DNA from: Ruminococcus sp. AF46-10NS
GTDB taxonomy: Bacteria > Bacillota > Clostridia > Lachnospirales > Lachnospiraceae
Direction: 5' to 3'
Length of the DNA stretch: 55,052 nt
Assembly (NCBI RefSeq): GCF_003474435.1
Contig: NZ_QRNF01000025.1
Span: forward strand, 1 to 55,052
The notes below the pieces were generated by a model, which saw nothing but the letters and a program-made list of their open reading frames with translations, had not been told where the DNA came from and searched no databases. Of the stretch, positions 45,403 to 54,979 are shown in pieces. The position numbers and the translations under genes were made by a program. Each line of letters starts with the position of its first letter. Within the stretch, counting starts at the first letter, position 1.

Positions 45403-45449
45403 AAAGGGATACAGCGGGAATCGGTCTTCCTTTCCGTCTGTATCCCTTT
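45403..45449 (-). terminator. Weak terminator or hairpin after crh
   Basis: AAAGGGATACAG pairs perfectly with CTGTATCCCTTT (12 bp) around a loop of 23 nt, but only three T follow; a CCGC/GCGG hairpin is next to it. It lies about 55 bases past the crh stop. Confidence 0.5.
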
Positions 45450-45501
45450 ATGTTCCACGTTTGGAAGAAGTTCTCTCCACAAACTGCTCTGTCCAGATTG
45501 A

Positions 45502-45756
45502 TTACTGATTGCTTAAATACTGCTCAATGCTCTCCATAGCTGCATTCTCATCATCACCATTGGCAGAAAGCGTGATCTCTTCTCCTGCGTCAAGTCCAAG
45601 TGTCATCATTCCCATAATGCTCTTGGCATTGACTCTTTTCTTGCCAATCTCAACATATATTTCACTGTTAAACTGGCTCGCAACCTGTACAAGCTGTGCT
45701 ACAGGTCTTGCCTCCAGCCCAGTGGATAAGTTGATAGTGATTGGTTTTTTAATCAT
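45502..45756 (-). CDS. crh: HPr-like protein with Glu at position 15 (Crh-type)
   Basis: An 84-aa HPr fold. The usual active His15 in GLHARP is Glu here (GLEARP), so it cannot take phosphate from enzyme I. The regulatory Ser46 (NAKSIMGMM) is kept. That combination is the mark of Crh, the carbon-catabolite HPr homologue that works with CcpA after Ser46 phosphorylation; Bacillus Crh has Gln15. It overlaps the whiA stop by 4 nt in the yvcJ-whiA-crh gene order, which supports the name. Confidence 0.88.
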   Translation of the reverse strand: MIKKPITINLSTGLEARPVAQLVQVASQFNSEIYVEIGKKRVNAKSIMGMMTLGLDAGEEITLSANGDDENAAMESIEQYLSNQ

Positions 45757-46708
45757 AATAGCTCCTCCTTGTTCTCCCGCAGCTCATCTGCGATCTCACT
45801 CAGCTTACGAAGCCGGTGATTCACACCTGATTTGCCCACCTGCGGATTCAACATCATACCTAATTCTTTCAGTGTGGCATCTGGATACTTAAGTCTCAGC
45901 CTGGCAATCTGTGCCAGCCCGTCGCTTAAACTCTCAAAACCAACGGTCCTGCTGATCAGCTGTATATCTTCCACCTGCCGCACTGCCGCATTTACCGTTT
46001 TATTGATATTCGCAGCCTCACAGTTCACCTTGCGGTTTACTGAATTACGCATCTCCTTCAGTATCCGGATATTCTCCAGATCCATCAGGCTACGTTCGCT
46101 TCCATGACTGCCAGCATGTCAACAATCTGCGCACCTTCTTTCACATAGACCACATATGATTTCTTGCGCACCACAATCTTAGCTTCCACGTGAAAACTGC
46201 GGATAATCCCCTGTAATTGTTCAGCTTTCCTGCTGTCAGGGCACACAATCTCAAAGTGATACCCTTTCTCTGGATCGCTGATCGAACCTGACGACAAAAA
46301 AGTGCCGCGAATAAACGCACGCTTGCAGCAATTCATCTGAACCACAAGCGAATTATCCATTTCAAGTAACCCGGTTTCATTATCCACGGAAAGTTTCGTT
46401 CCCTGAAGAACCTGCTCTGCTTTCGCAGGATCTGTCACTTCCACGAGATACACCTTACCCCGTTTGAGGTGAGTACCCTCCCGGATAACAATCGCTGTCT
46501 CTATATTAAATGTTTTTCGCAATAATGTAAAGCTTTTTCTTGCAACAGCTTCATTTTCTGTCTGGATCCACAGCTTTCTGCTTCCATCCGGCATTTTTTC
46601 CACATGTCCGCATCCGCAGAGCAATGCTGCCATCTCCGCAACCTGACAATGCCTGGCCGGACTGAACTGACCTGCAAGTTCTTCTTTGACTTTTCCTGAA
46701 AATGACAT
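45753..46708 (-). CDS. whiA: WhiA-type regulator, frameshifted at 46088
   Basis: The N-terminal part (46708 to 46085, 207 aa) is the LAGLIDADG-like domain of WhiA; the C-terminal part (46085 to 45753, 110 aa) is its HTH domain ([23 protein letters not shown]). They lie in adjoining frames joined at TGATG. One more C in the CC at 46088-46089 (minus strand GCC) gives a single 318-aa WhiA of normal length with VALMDLEN at the junction. A true split is less likely. WhiA affects cell division and envelope metabolism in Bacillota. It follows rapZ. Confidence 0.88.
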
Positions 46709-46726
46709 CCCGAACCCTCTTTTTTA

Positions 46727-47605
46727 TTATTTTTTCAGAAGTCTGTCTTTCTCCGCATCCCTGTGTTCCAGGCGGATTCCGTAATCTCCTGACCTAGATA
46801 GTCTGGAAAAAAGTTCTCTTGCGATGGTGACAGAACGATGTTTACCGCCCGTACATCCGATTCCGATCACAAGGCCTGTTTTTCCTTCTTTAATATAGTT
46901 GGGAATCAGGAAACGGATCATCTCTTCCAGCTTATCAGCAAAGACTTTCGCTGTATCACTCTCCATCACGTAATTAAATACCGCATCATCCATTCCTGTC
47001 AGAGGCCGGAGCTCATCCACATAATAAGGGTTCGGCAGGAAACGCACATCAAATACAAGATCTGCATCTGCCGGAATCCCATACTTAAATCCAAAGGAAA
47101 GAACGGAGATCACAATATTACTGAATTCTCTGTCATCCACAAAAATCTTCTCTATTTCCTGGCGAAGTTCCCTTGTAAGAAGATGGCTGGTATCGATAAT
47201 ATAATCTGCACGTTTCCGGAGAAAATTCATCTTCTCCCGTTCCAGACGGATTCCCTCATCGATCCTTCCGGTTCTTGCAAGAGGGTGGCTTCTTCTTGAT
47301 TCCTTGTAACGCTTCACAAGCACCGAATCCTCTGCATCCATAAAAAGGATCTCGTAATCGTATCCAGTATCCTTCATCCGGTCCAGAACAACTTCCAGTT
47401 CGTCCAGCGCGCTTCCACTTCTTGCATCAATTCCAAGGGCAACGTTTCTCACATTCTCACTCTGCATTTCAGGAAGAAGAGAGGCAAATTTTTCCAGCAG
47501 CTGAATTGGAAGATTATCCACGCAAAAATAATTCATATCCTCCAGCATCTTAAGTGCAGCTGTTTTTCCAGCTCCTGAAACTCCTGTCACAATTACAAAA
47601 CGCAT
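46727..47605 (-). CDS. rapZ: RapZ/YvcJ nucleotide-binding protein
   Basis: A 292-aa P-loop protein (GVSGAGKT at residues 8-15) with the RapZ C-terminal domain (GCTGGKHRSV). In Escherichia coli RapZ controls glmS mRNA through small RNAs; in Bacillus YvcJ has nucleotidase activity. The start at 47605 follows GGAAGAGGGACT; the open frame 57 bases upstream has no similarity. It follows murB by 74 bases and precedes whiA. Confidence 0.94.
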   Translation of the reverse strand: MRFVIVTGVSGAGKTAALKMLEDMNYFCVDNLPIQLLEKFASLLPEMQSENVRNVALGIDARSGSALDELEVVLDRMKDTGYDYEILFMDAEDSVLVKRYKESRRSHPLARTGRIDEGIRLEREKMNFLRKRADYIIDTSHLLTRELRQEIEKIFVDDREFSNIVISVLSFGFKYGIPADADLVFDVRFLPNPYYVDELRPLTGMDDAVFNYVMESDTAKVFADKLEEMIRFLIPNYIKEGKTGLVIGIGCTGGKHRSVTIARELFSRLSRSGDYGIRLEHRDAEKDRLLKK

Positions 47606-47679
47606 AGTCCCTCTTCCTTTCCCATTATCCGGTCCTGCCTCCGGCCATGCAACCCGTAGCAATCTCTCCTGCCTTTTCT

Positions 47680-48594
47680 TCAGTCAAACTCACCCAGGAA
47701 CTTCACTTCCGGTTCCAGGGTAACTCCATATTTCTCATATACGATATCCCGTACATTATCCATCAGTGTGCGGACATCCTTCGCTGTGGCATCACCCGCA
47801 TTGATCACAAAGCCGCAGTGTTTCTCGGAAATCCTGGCTCCTCCAACCTGATACCCGCGAAGTCCGCTGTCCATCACAAGCTTGCCTGCAAAATATCCTT
47901 CCGGTCTCTTGAAAGTACTTCCTGCACTTGGATATTCCAGTGGCTGCTTGGTGGTCCTCTGGATCGTCAGCTCCTTCATTCTCTCACGGATAGCTTCCTG
48001 ATCACCTTCTTTCAGACGGATTTTTGCCTCCAGTACGATATAACCGGCTTTTTTAATAACGCTGGTGCGGTATCCCAGTTCCAGTTTCTCCGCAGATATC
48101 GCAAAAATCTTCCCCTCTGCATCCATTACTGTAACTTCCACAAGAACATCTTTCATCTCACCTCCGTAAGCACCGGCATTCATCACTGCTGCACCGCCTA
48201 CAGTTCCCGGAATCCCGCCTGCGAACTCAAAACCTGTAAGAGAAGCATTCTTAGCCGCTGCTGCCACTGCGGAGAGCAGCGCACCTGCCTGGGCTGTGAT
48301 CGTTGTTCCCTCAACTGTCACTGCCGACATATTCCTGTAAACCTGGATCACTGCGCCTCTGTAGCCGCCGTCGCCAACCAGAAGATTACTTCCGTTGCCA
48401 AGAATAAAATACGGTGTATCTGTTTTCCTGCAGATTTTTATGATCTCGCCAACTTCCTCTCCTGTTTCCGGCACCAGAAAATAATCTGCCGGACCTCCGA
48501 TCTTAAAAGTTGTGTGCTGTTTCATCGGTTCATCAGTCAAAACATGATCCCTGCCAAGAAGCTCGCAAAACATTTTTTTTATTTCCTGATTCAA
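47680..48594 (-). CDS. murB: UDP-N-acetylenolpyruvoylglucosamine reductase
   Basis: A 304-aa FAD enzyme that makes UDP-MurNAc in peptidoglycan synthesis. Motifs: the FAD-binding GNGSNLLVGDGGYRG and GIPGTVGGAAVMNAGAYGGE, and the catalytic Ser in PSAGSTFKRP. The short C-terminal form (type II) common in Bacillota. It lies between tcdA and rapZ. Confidence 0.96.
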   Translation of the reverse strand: MNQEIKKMFCELLGRDHVLTDEPMKQHTTFKIGGPADYFLVPETGEEVGEIIKICRKTDTPYFILGNGSNLLVGDGGYRGAVIQVYRNMSAVTVEGTTITAQAGALLSAVAAAAKNASLTGFEFAGGIPGTVGGAAVMNAGAYGGEMKDVLVEVTVMDAEGKIFAISAEKLELGYRTSVIKKAGYIVLEAKIRLKEGDQEAIRERMKELTIQRTTKQPLEYPSAGSTFKRPEGYFAGKLVMDSGLRGYQVGGARISEKHCGFVINAGDATAKDVRTLMDNVRDIVYEKYGVTLEPEVKFLGEFD

Positions 48595-48671
48595 AATTTC
48601 TGTTCCTCTGTCTTTCTGTTTATATTTCTATTTATACGTCATAAGGACAATAATATCCTTTTCTTTCCCTG

Positions 48672-49407
48672 TTAATTCCGTCCGGTGATTCCTGTCGAAA
48701 GAATATCCCGTACCACTTCCCCTGCCAGAAAACATCCTGCTGTTCCCATCACAAAAGAAATATTTCCTTCCCTGGATTGAACTGCCGCATGATTACGGTT
48801 GCGTCTGAAAATCTTCGCTCTGACCGGCCGCTCCTTGGAATAAAGAACTTTCAGTTTCCGGATCCCACGTTTCCGCAGTTCTGCTTTCATGGCTTTTGCG
48901 GCCGGACATACAGCTGTCCTGTTGATATCTGTGATCTCCAGTCTGGACGGATCGATCTTATTCCCCATATCCAGGCATGAGATTACCGGCACACGTGCTT
49001 CTTTCGCCCTGCTGATCAGAAGCAGCTTGGCCGGAAGCGTGCCCATCGCATCCACTACATAATCAAAAGACCGGAGATCAAACATGCCTGCTGTTTCATC
49101 ATTGTAAAAGGTCTCGTAAGTATGCACCAGGATATTCTCATCAATATCACGAATTCTGTTCTTCGCTGCCTCAACCTTACTCATTCCTACAGTGGAATGT
49201 ACTGCCAGGATCTGGCTGTTTACATCAGGAAGCATGATTTTTCTATGATCTATCAGAGTCAGACTTCCCACGCCGCATCTTGCAAGTGCATCAGCTGCAC
49301 AGGAACCAGCTCCCCCCAAGGCCGAATACTGCGATCTTCGCCCTGCTGATTTTTTTTACGCCTGCGTCTCCCACAAGCAATTCCATACGAGAAAAAGCGT
49401 CCTGCAT
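48672..49407 (-). CDS. tcdA: tRNA threonylcarbamoyladenosine dehydratase, frameshifted at 49312-49317
   Basis: An E1-like enzyme that cyclises t6A to ct6A in tRNA. The N-terminus begins at 49407 after AGGAGGACGGAT (MQDAFSRMELLVGDAGV), runs to GLGG, and is cut by an extra G in a run of six; with five G the frame continues as GLGGAGSCAADALARCGVG to the stop at 48672, 244 aa in all. The adenylation-site motifs and DAMGTLPAK are intact. First gene of the tcdA-murB-rapZ-whiA-crh run. Confidence 0.88.
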
Positions 49408-49520
49408 ATCCGTCCTCCTCTGCCGATCAATGTATTTACACTGTGAAAACATATCAGACGGATATTCGCAATCCGCATTCGGTCAAATTACGATGTTTCC
49501 ACATTTTTCTTCATTCGTCT

Positions 49521-49541
49521 GCCATTTACCGGGTAAATGGC
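49521..49541. promoter_or_regulatory. Perfect 21-bp palindrome between tcdA and spoVAB
   Basis: GCCATTTACC, one central base, GGTAAATGGC. It lies in the divergent intergenic region about 110 bases from each start codon, with no T-run beside it. It is either a protein-binding site or a hairpin. Confidence 0.5.
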
Positions 49542-49601
49542 AACTTTATTATACTATCTGTAACTGAAAATGTACAGATATTCTTATTTTTTCATATCTG
49601 C

Positions 49602-49631
49602 GCATAAATTTTTTTATATTTTCCAATACTA
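49602..49631 (+). promoter_or_regulatory. Candidate sigma-G promoter of the spoVA operon
   Basis: GCATAA, 17-nt spacer, AATACTA. This is close to the forespore sigma-G pattern (GCATR and CATNNTA) known to drive spoVA in Bacillus. It lies 30 bases before the spoVAB start. Confidence 0.45.
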
Positions 49632-49660
49632 TCTTTACTATCAAAGGAGGGTTCCTTATT

Positions 49661-50077
49661 ATGCCTGAACTGTTTTTTTTATGCTTTATGGGGTTCTGTG
49701 CTGGTATCATTGTGGCAGGAGGCGTTTCCGGCCTTCTGATCGGCCTTTCCATTGTTCCCCGCTATGCAGGGATCACTCATACGGCTGAATGTATTTTTTT
49801 ATATGAAGATATGTCCCTTCTGGGAACTGTGGCAGGCACTGTGATCTTTCTTTTTCATATCCCGCTTTCTCTTGGTCCGTGGTTTCTTGCACTGTGCGGA
49901 GTTTTCTTCGGCATCTTCCTGGGCGGCTGGATCCTTGCACTTGCAGAAATTGCAAAAGTTTTCCCTGTATTTATCCGAAGACTGAAACTCACCCAGGGAA
50001 TGTCCCTTGTAATCATTTCCATTGCCGTCGGAAAAAGTTTAGGTTCCCTTCTTTATTATGCACAGGGCTGGATGTAA
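49661..50077 (+). CDS. spoVAB: Stage V sporulation protein AB
   Basis: A 138-aa membrane protein with four hydrophobic segments, matching SpoVAB (GGVSGLLIGLSIVPRYAGITH; ALAEIAKVFPVFIRR). Part of the SpoVA system that moves dipicolinic acid into the forespore and out at germination. AAAGGAGGGTTCC precedes the start. First gene of the operon. Confidence 0.88.
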   Translation: MPELFFLCFMGFCAGIIVAGGVSGLLIGLSIVPRYAGITHTAECIFLYEDMSLLGTVAGTVIFLFHIPLSLGPWFLALCGVFFGIFLGGWILALAEIAKVFPVFIRRLKLTQGMSLVIISIAVGKSLGSLLYYAQGWM

Positions 50078-50153
50078 TCACAGAAACGGATGTAAAACTT
50101 ATCTTACGGATATTTATATCTACTATTCATATTTTCGTGAAAGGAGCATTTTC

Positions 50154-50612
50154 ATGCGCAATATTGATGAAAAACAATACGAAAAATACGTTAAGGAGAT
50201 CACCCCGACACACAGCCTGTCTTCAAATATGCTGAAAGCTTTTTTTACAGGGGGACTGATCTGTCTGCTGGGACAGTTTATTACAGATACCGCCCACTCT
50301 CTTGGTGCTGATATCTCTGACGCCAGAACCTGGTGTTCTGTTCTCCTTATCCTGCTCAGTGTAATCCTGACAGGTTTCGGCATCTACCCGAAGATCGGCA
50401 AATTCGGTGGTGCAGGAAGCCTTGTCCCGATCACCGGTTTCGCCAATTCCGTAGCTGCCTCTGCTATTGAGTTCCGTGCAGAAGGACAGGTATTCGGTAT
50501 CGGCTGCAAAATCTTTACGATTGCCGGACCCGTCATCCTCTATGGCATCATGAGTGCCTGGGTTCTTGGCGTGTTCTACTACATTTTAAAAATCCTGGAG
50601 GTGATCTCATGA
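50154..50612 (+). CDS. spoVAC: Stage V sporulation protein AC
   Basis: A 152-aa membrane protein with four to five segments; SpoVAC acts as the mechanosensitive channel for dipicolinic acid. GAGSLVPITGFANSVAASAIEFR is the family core (cited up to the Arg). The start at 50154 follows GAAAGGAG. It overlaps spoVAD by 4 nt. Confidence 0.94.
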   Translation: MRNIDEKQYEKYVKEITPTHSLSSNMLKAFFTGGLICLLGQFITDTAHSLGADISDARTWCSVLLILLSVILTGFGIYPKIGKFGGAGSLVPITGFANSVAASAIEFRAEGQVFGIGCKIFTIAGPVILYGIMSAWVLGVFYYILKILEVIS

Positions 50613-51664
50613 TACAAAATCTTCATAAAGGTGCTGCCAGCATCTCCTTCAACTCTCCGATTTATTTTGAAAGCTGTGCCTCCATTGTGAGCCAGAAAGA
50701 AGGGGAAGGACCTTTTGGAAATCTTTTTGACATGATCTGTGAAGATCCCATGTTCGGCTGCGACACCTGGGAAGCAGCCGAAAGCACTCTTCAAAAAGAG
50801 GCTGCCACTCTTGCCATAAATCGCTGCGGTCTTGTGCCTGAAGATGTGCAGCTTATGTTTGCAGGCGATCTGCTTGCTCAGACTGCTGCCACCTGTTTTG
50901 GTTCCGCCGGAATCGGAATTCCCTTTTACGGACTGTACGGAGCCTGCTCTACCATGGGCGAATCTCTCTCCCTTGGGTCCCTGGCTCTCACTGCCGGTTT
51001 CGGAAGCCGTGTTCTATGCACAACCTCCAGTCATTTTGCCAGCGCGGAAAAAGAGTTCCGCTTTCCACTTGGATATGGAAACCAGCGGCCTTTTTCTGCA
51101 ACCTGGACTGTCACTGGAAGCGGAGCCTGTATCTTAAATACTGCTCCTCCCGGGGAAAAATCCCCTCTTCGTTCTTCCTGTGGATGTGCTGCCATCACAG
51201 GGCTCACTGCCGGCAGAGTCATGGATTACGGCCTGAAAGACTCCATGAACATGGGTGGGTGCATGGCTCCTGCTGCCTGTGACACCATTGCCCGGAACTT
51301 TGCTGATTTCGGTCGCTCCCCTTCTGATTACGATGCAGTTTTTACAGGCGACCTTGGCATGATCGGAAAAAAAATACTCCTGGATCTTCTGAATGAACAG
51401 AATATTGATCTCGCTTGCATCCACCAGGACTGTGGTATTCTGATCTATGATAGTGAAACTCAGGACACCCACGCAGGAGGAAGTGGCTGCGGCTGTTCTG
51501 CCACAGTTTTTGCCGCCTATATCCTTCCCAAAGTGGTGTGCGGGGAATGGAAACGGATACTTTTTGTTCCAACGGGTGCTCTTCTTTCCAAAGTAAGCTT
51601 CAACGAAGGCGACAGCATTCCGGGAATTGCCCATGCAGTTGTCATTGAACATATGGAGGTGTGA
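50609..51664 (+). CDS. spoVAD: Stage V sporulation protein AD
   Basis: A 351-aa soluble thiolase-fold protein that binds dipicolinic acid on the inner face of the spore membrane. YGACSTMGESL is near residue 110 and HQDCGILIYD near 270. GTG/ATGA-type overlaps couple it to its neighbours. Confidence 0.95.
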   Translation: MIQNLHKGAASISFNSPIYFESCASIVSQKEGEGPFGNLFDMICEDPMFGCDTWEAAESTLQKEAATLAINRCGLVPEDVQLMFAGDLLAQTAATCFGSAGIGIPFYGLYGACSTMGESLSLGSLALTAGFGSRVLCTTSSHFASAEKEFRFPLGYGNQRPFSATWTVTGSGACILNTAPPGEKSPLRSSCGCAAITGLTAGRVMDYGLKDSMNMGGCMAPAACDTIARNFADFGRSPSDYDAVFTGDLGMIGKKILLDLLNEQNIDLACIHQDCGILIYDSETQDTHAGGSGCGCSATVFAAYILPKVVCGEWKRILFVPTGALLSKVSFNEGDSIPGIAHAVVIEHMEV

Positions 51665-51666
51665 CC

Positions 51667-52023
51667 ATGGATTATTTCAACGCATTCTGGATCGGCGGCC
51701 TGATCTGTGCACTGGTCCAGATCCTTCTGGATAAAACAAAACTGATGCCCGGCCGGGTTATGGTCCTTCTTGTGTGCACCGGAGCTGTTCTCAGCGCAGC
51801 CGGCATCTATAAACCTCTTGTGGATTACGCAGGTGCAGGTGCTTCCGTACCTCTGATCGGATTTGGCCATGTATTATGGGAAGGCATGAAAAAAGCCATT
51901 GAGGAGGACGGACTCCTGGGGCTTTTTACCGGCGGCTTTACAGCCTGCGCTGCCGGCGTTTCTTCTGCGCTTATCTTCTCCTATCTGGCCAGCTTCATCT
52001 TCCGGCCTAAGATGAAGAGGTAA
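51667..52023 (+). CDS. spoVAE: Stage V sporulation protein AE
   Basis: A 118-aa membrane protein of the SpoVAEb type (GAGASVPLIGFGH). The ATG at 51667 has GGAGG 7 bases upstream, inside the end of spoVAD; the GTG at 51661 is less likely. The second AE gene (AEa) and AF of Bacillus are not present. Confidence 0.93.
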   Translation: MDYFNAFWIGGLICALVQILLDKTKLMPGRVMVLLVCTGAVLSAAGIYKPLVDYAGAGASVPLIGFGHVLWEGMKKAIEEDGLLGLFTGGFTACAAGVSSALIFSYLASFIFRPKMKR

Positions 52024-52119
52024 GCGGTGTGCTGCTGTTTACAGACAATATTTTGCGGAACGCACCGCCTGTCGCAAGACAGGCAGGAACAGCGTTACTG
52101 CTGAAAGGAGATGTTTTAC

Positions 52120-52746
52120 ATGAGTAATACCTTATATCTGCAGCTGGATCAGAATATTGAGGTCACTAACCCACACGTATATCTCCAGGATATTGCAGCC
52201 CTGTCCATGGCTGACGCAAAAAAACTCAATCGTCTCCGTGTCATGCAGGTAATGGTCCTGGATCCGGCCAAACCCGGACGCTATGTAATGTCTGTCTCAG
52301 ACCTTCTGAAAATGATCCAGAAAACAGAACCTTCTGTTGATATCTCTCCGATTGGAGAAACAGATTTTATCATCACCTACAAGATCAGTTCTGTCACCAG
52401 TATGATCTTCCGGTACATCAAAATCTTCTTTGTATGCCTGGTTTCTTTTTTCGGGGCTGCCTTCTCCATTATGACGTTCAATAATGATGTTAATCTGGGA
52501 AATCTTTTTGACCAGCTCTACACCCTTGTTATGGGAAAAAGCTCCAGCGGGTTCACTGTCCTTGAGATTTCCTATTCTGTCGGGATCGGGCTTGGAGTCC
52601 TGATTTTTTTCAACCACTTCGGTCATCTCAAACTTTCTGATGATCCCACCCCTATGCAGGTGCAGATGCGTACCTACGAGGATGATGTGAACCAGACTCT
52701 GATCGAACAGGCAGAGCGAACGCAGAATCCTGCGAAAGAAACATAG
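52120..52746 (+). CDS. spoVAA: Stage V sporulation protein AA, at the end of the operon
   Basis: A 208-aa protein: soluble N-terminal domain (about 1-90) and two hydrophobic segments (about 95-120 and 145-165), matching SpoVAA. The start at 52120 follows AAAGGAG by 9 bases; an in-frame ATG at 52111 touches that site. In Bacillus spoVAA is the first gene; here it is last, 96 bases after spoVAE. Confidence 0.85.
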   Translation: MSNTLYLQLDQNIEVTNPHVYLQDIAALSMADAKKLNRLRVMQVMVLDPAKPGRYVMSVSDLLKMIQKTEPSVDISPIGETDFIITYKISSVTSMIFRYIKIFFVCLVSFFGAAFSIMTFNNDVNLGNLFDQLYTLVMGKSSSGFTVLEISYSVGIGLGVLIFFNHFGHLKLSDDPTPMQVQMRTYEDDVNQTLIEQAERTQNPAKET

Positions 52747-52857
52747 GCAAAATCCTGTACCAGCTCTGGACAGAACATCCGCAGATCATGTAAGAAAGAG
52801 GTCTGCCTGCTGGATTTTTTGTCTGCTGCGGATCACCTTGAGCGACCTTTGCATGAT

Positions 52858-52902
52858 GTAAAAAAGCCCCCTGCAGATTTTTTCTGCAAAGAGCTTTTTT
52901 AT
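52858..52902. terminator. Convergent terminator between spoVAA and hppA
   Basis: AAAAAAGC pairs with GCTTTTTT and TGCAG with CTGCA inside, with T-runs on both strands. Confidence 0.85.
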
Positions 52903-52937
52903 ATAAATATGGGTTTACTGTTTTTCTGAAATATTAA

Positions 52938-54920
52938 TTACAGAAGTCCTCCGATAGATAAGAACAGAGGAGCGAATACCAGTGATACAATGGTCATAAG
53001 CTTGATCAGGATGTTGATGGAAGGACCTGATGTATCTTTGAACGGATCGCCGACTGTATCGCCGACAACGGCTGCTTTGTGCGCCTCGCTGCCTTTTCCG
53101 CCGTGATGTCCTGTCTCAATGTATTTCTTGGCGTTATCCCATGCACCACCTGCGTTGGACATGAAGATCGCCATCAGTACACCTGTCACAAGAGCACCGG
53201 AAAGAAGTCCTCCAAGAGCCTCAACACCAAGAACAACACCTACGATAACCGGAACAACGACTGCCATGATTCCAGGAAGCATCATTTCGTGAAGAGCTGC
53301 TGTTGTGGAGATCGCAACGCATGATTTGTAATCCGGTTTCTCAGTACCTTTCATGATACCTGGTTTCTCACGGAACTGACGTCTTACTTCCTCGATCATC
53401 TTGTAAGCAGCCTTGGAAACGGATTCCATTGTGAAGGCTGAGAAGAGGAATGTAAGCATACCACCGATAAAGATACCGATCGTAACACGAGGAGCAAGGA
53501 TATTGATCGCATCCAGATTTACTGCATTCGCATAAGATACAAACAATGCAAGTGCTGTAAGAGCTGCTGAACCGATTGCGAAACCTTTACCCATAGCTGC
53601 TGTTGTGTTACCTACAGAGTCAAGCTTATCTGTGATCTCACGAACAGATTCATCAAGTCCGGACATCTCTGCAATACCACCGGCATTGTCAGCGATCGGA
53701 CCATATGCGTCAACTGCAACTGTGATTCCTGTTGTGGAAAGCATACCAACTGCCGCAAGAGCGATTCCGTATAATCCATCCACACCGTATGCTACAAAAA
53801 TACCAACACAGATCAGCAGGATCGGGAATGCTGTAGATTTCATACCTACTGCGATACCGCTGATGATAGTTGTAGCTGCACCTGTCTCAGACTGCTCGCC
53901 GATTCCCTGAACCGGTTTGTAATCTGCAGATGTGTAATACTCAGTAATGTTTCCGATGATGACACCAACAACAAGACCTGCGATCACAGCAATGGCTGCT
54001 TTCATGTCTCCGAAGAGAGTCTTGCTGAGGATCAGGGACACGATGATAACAAGTGCTGCAGACACATAGCTGCCTCTTGTGAGGGCTTTCTGCGGATTGG
54101 AATTATCATCACCTTTTACAAAGAATGTTGCAATAATGGATGCGATCAGTCCACAGCCTGCAATAGCCAGCGGATAGAGAACACCGGAAACTGCTCCGGC
54201 TACCGCACCAAGTGTAAGAGCAGATACCAGAGATCCTACATAGGACTCGAAAAGGTCTGCGCCCATACCGGCAACATCACCTACGTTATCACCTACGTTA
54301 TCAGCGATAACAGCAGGGTTACGAGGGTCATCCTCCGGGATTCCTGCCTCAACCTTACCTACAAGGTCAGCTCCTACGTCAGCTGCCTTTGTATAGATTC
54401 CGCCACCAACACGTGCGAACAGTGCGATGGAGGAAGCACCAAGGCTGAATCCTGAAAGTACGTCAACGTTCTTTGTGATGATATACACAACACTGACACC
54501 AAGTGCACCAAGACCTGCAACACACATGCCCATAACAGCACCGCCGGAAAATGCAATGGAAAGAGCCTTGTTCATTCCTCCCTCTTTTGCTGCATTTGCT
54601 GTTCTTACATTAGCCTTTGTTGCAACGGTCATACCGCAGTATCCTGCGATTGTTGAAAACAGGGCACCTACTACGAAGCAGATTGCTGTTACCCAGCTTC
54701 CAACTCCGATTCCGATCAGTACAAAAAGTACGGCTACAAAAATAACCAGGATCTTGTACTCTGCTGTTAAGAAGGCGCGGGCACCTTCTGCGATCGCACC
54801 TGCGATCTCCTTCATTCTGTCTGTTCCTGCATCCTGCTTGCTGACCTTCGCTGCAAGGTATGCTGCGAACAGAAGTGCCAGTACTGCTGCCACCGGCACC
54901 AAATACATGTAGTTTTCCAC
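52938..54920 (-). CDS. hppA: K+-dependent membrane pyrophosphatase (probably Na+-pumping), GTG start
   Basis: A 660-aa membrane pyrophosphatase with about 16 hydrophobic segments that uses pyrophosphate to pump Na+ or H+. The catalytic motif [11 protein letters not shown] is at residues 181-191 and DNVGDNVGD at 207-215. [10 protein letters not shown] (437-446) carries Ala where K+-independent enzymes have Lys, so it should need K+; K+-dependent clostridial forms are often Na+ pumps. GTG at 54920 has GGAGGT 8 bases upstream. Single gene with its own promoter and terminator. Confidence 0.93.
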   Translation of the reverse strand: MENYMYLVPVAAVLALLFAAYLAAKVSKQDAGTDRMKEIAGAIAEGARAFLTAEYKILVIFVAVLFVLIGIGVGSWVTAICFVVGALFSTIAGYCGMTVATKANVRTANAAKEGGMNKALSIAFSGGAVMGMCVAGLGALGVSVVYIITKNVDVLSGFSLGASSIALFARVGGGIYTKAADVGADLVGKVEAGIPEDDPRNPAVIADNVGDNVGDVAGMGADLFESYVGSLVSALTLGAVAGAVSGVLYPLAIAGCGLIASIIATFFVKGDDNSNPQKALTRGSYVSAALVIIVSLILSKTLFGDMKAAIAVIAGLVVGVIIGNITEYYTSADYKPVQGIGEQSETGAATTIISGIAVGMKSTAFPILLICVGIFVAYGVDGLYGIALAAVGMLSTTGITVAVDAYGPIADNAGGIAEMSGLDESVREITDKLDSVGNTTAAMGKGFAIGSAALTALALFVSYANAVNLDAINILAPRVTIGIFIGGMLTFLFSAFTMESVSKAAYKMIEEVRRQFREKPGIMKGTEKPDYKSCVAISTTAALHEMMLPGIMAVVVPVIVGVVLGVEALGGLLSGALVTGVLMAIFMSNAGGAWDNAKKYIETGHHGGKGSEAHKAAVVGDTVGDPFKDTSGPSINILIKLMTIVSLVFAPLFLSIGGLL

Positions 54921-54950
54921 TCTTTTTACCTCCGTTCATGTATTGTTAAT

Positions 54951-54979
54951 ACTTTATCACATTATTTTGCATATTTCAA
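54951..54979 (-). promoter_or_regulatory. Promoter of hppA
   Basis: Minus strand TTGAAA, 17-nt spacer, TAAAGT, 30 bases before the hppA GTG. The remaining 73 bases to the window end are A/T-rich with no gene seen. Confidence 0.75.
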
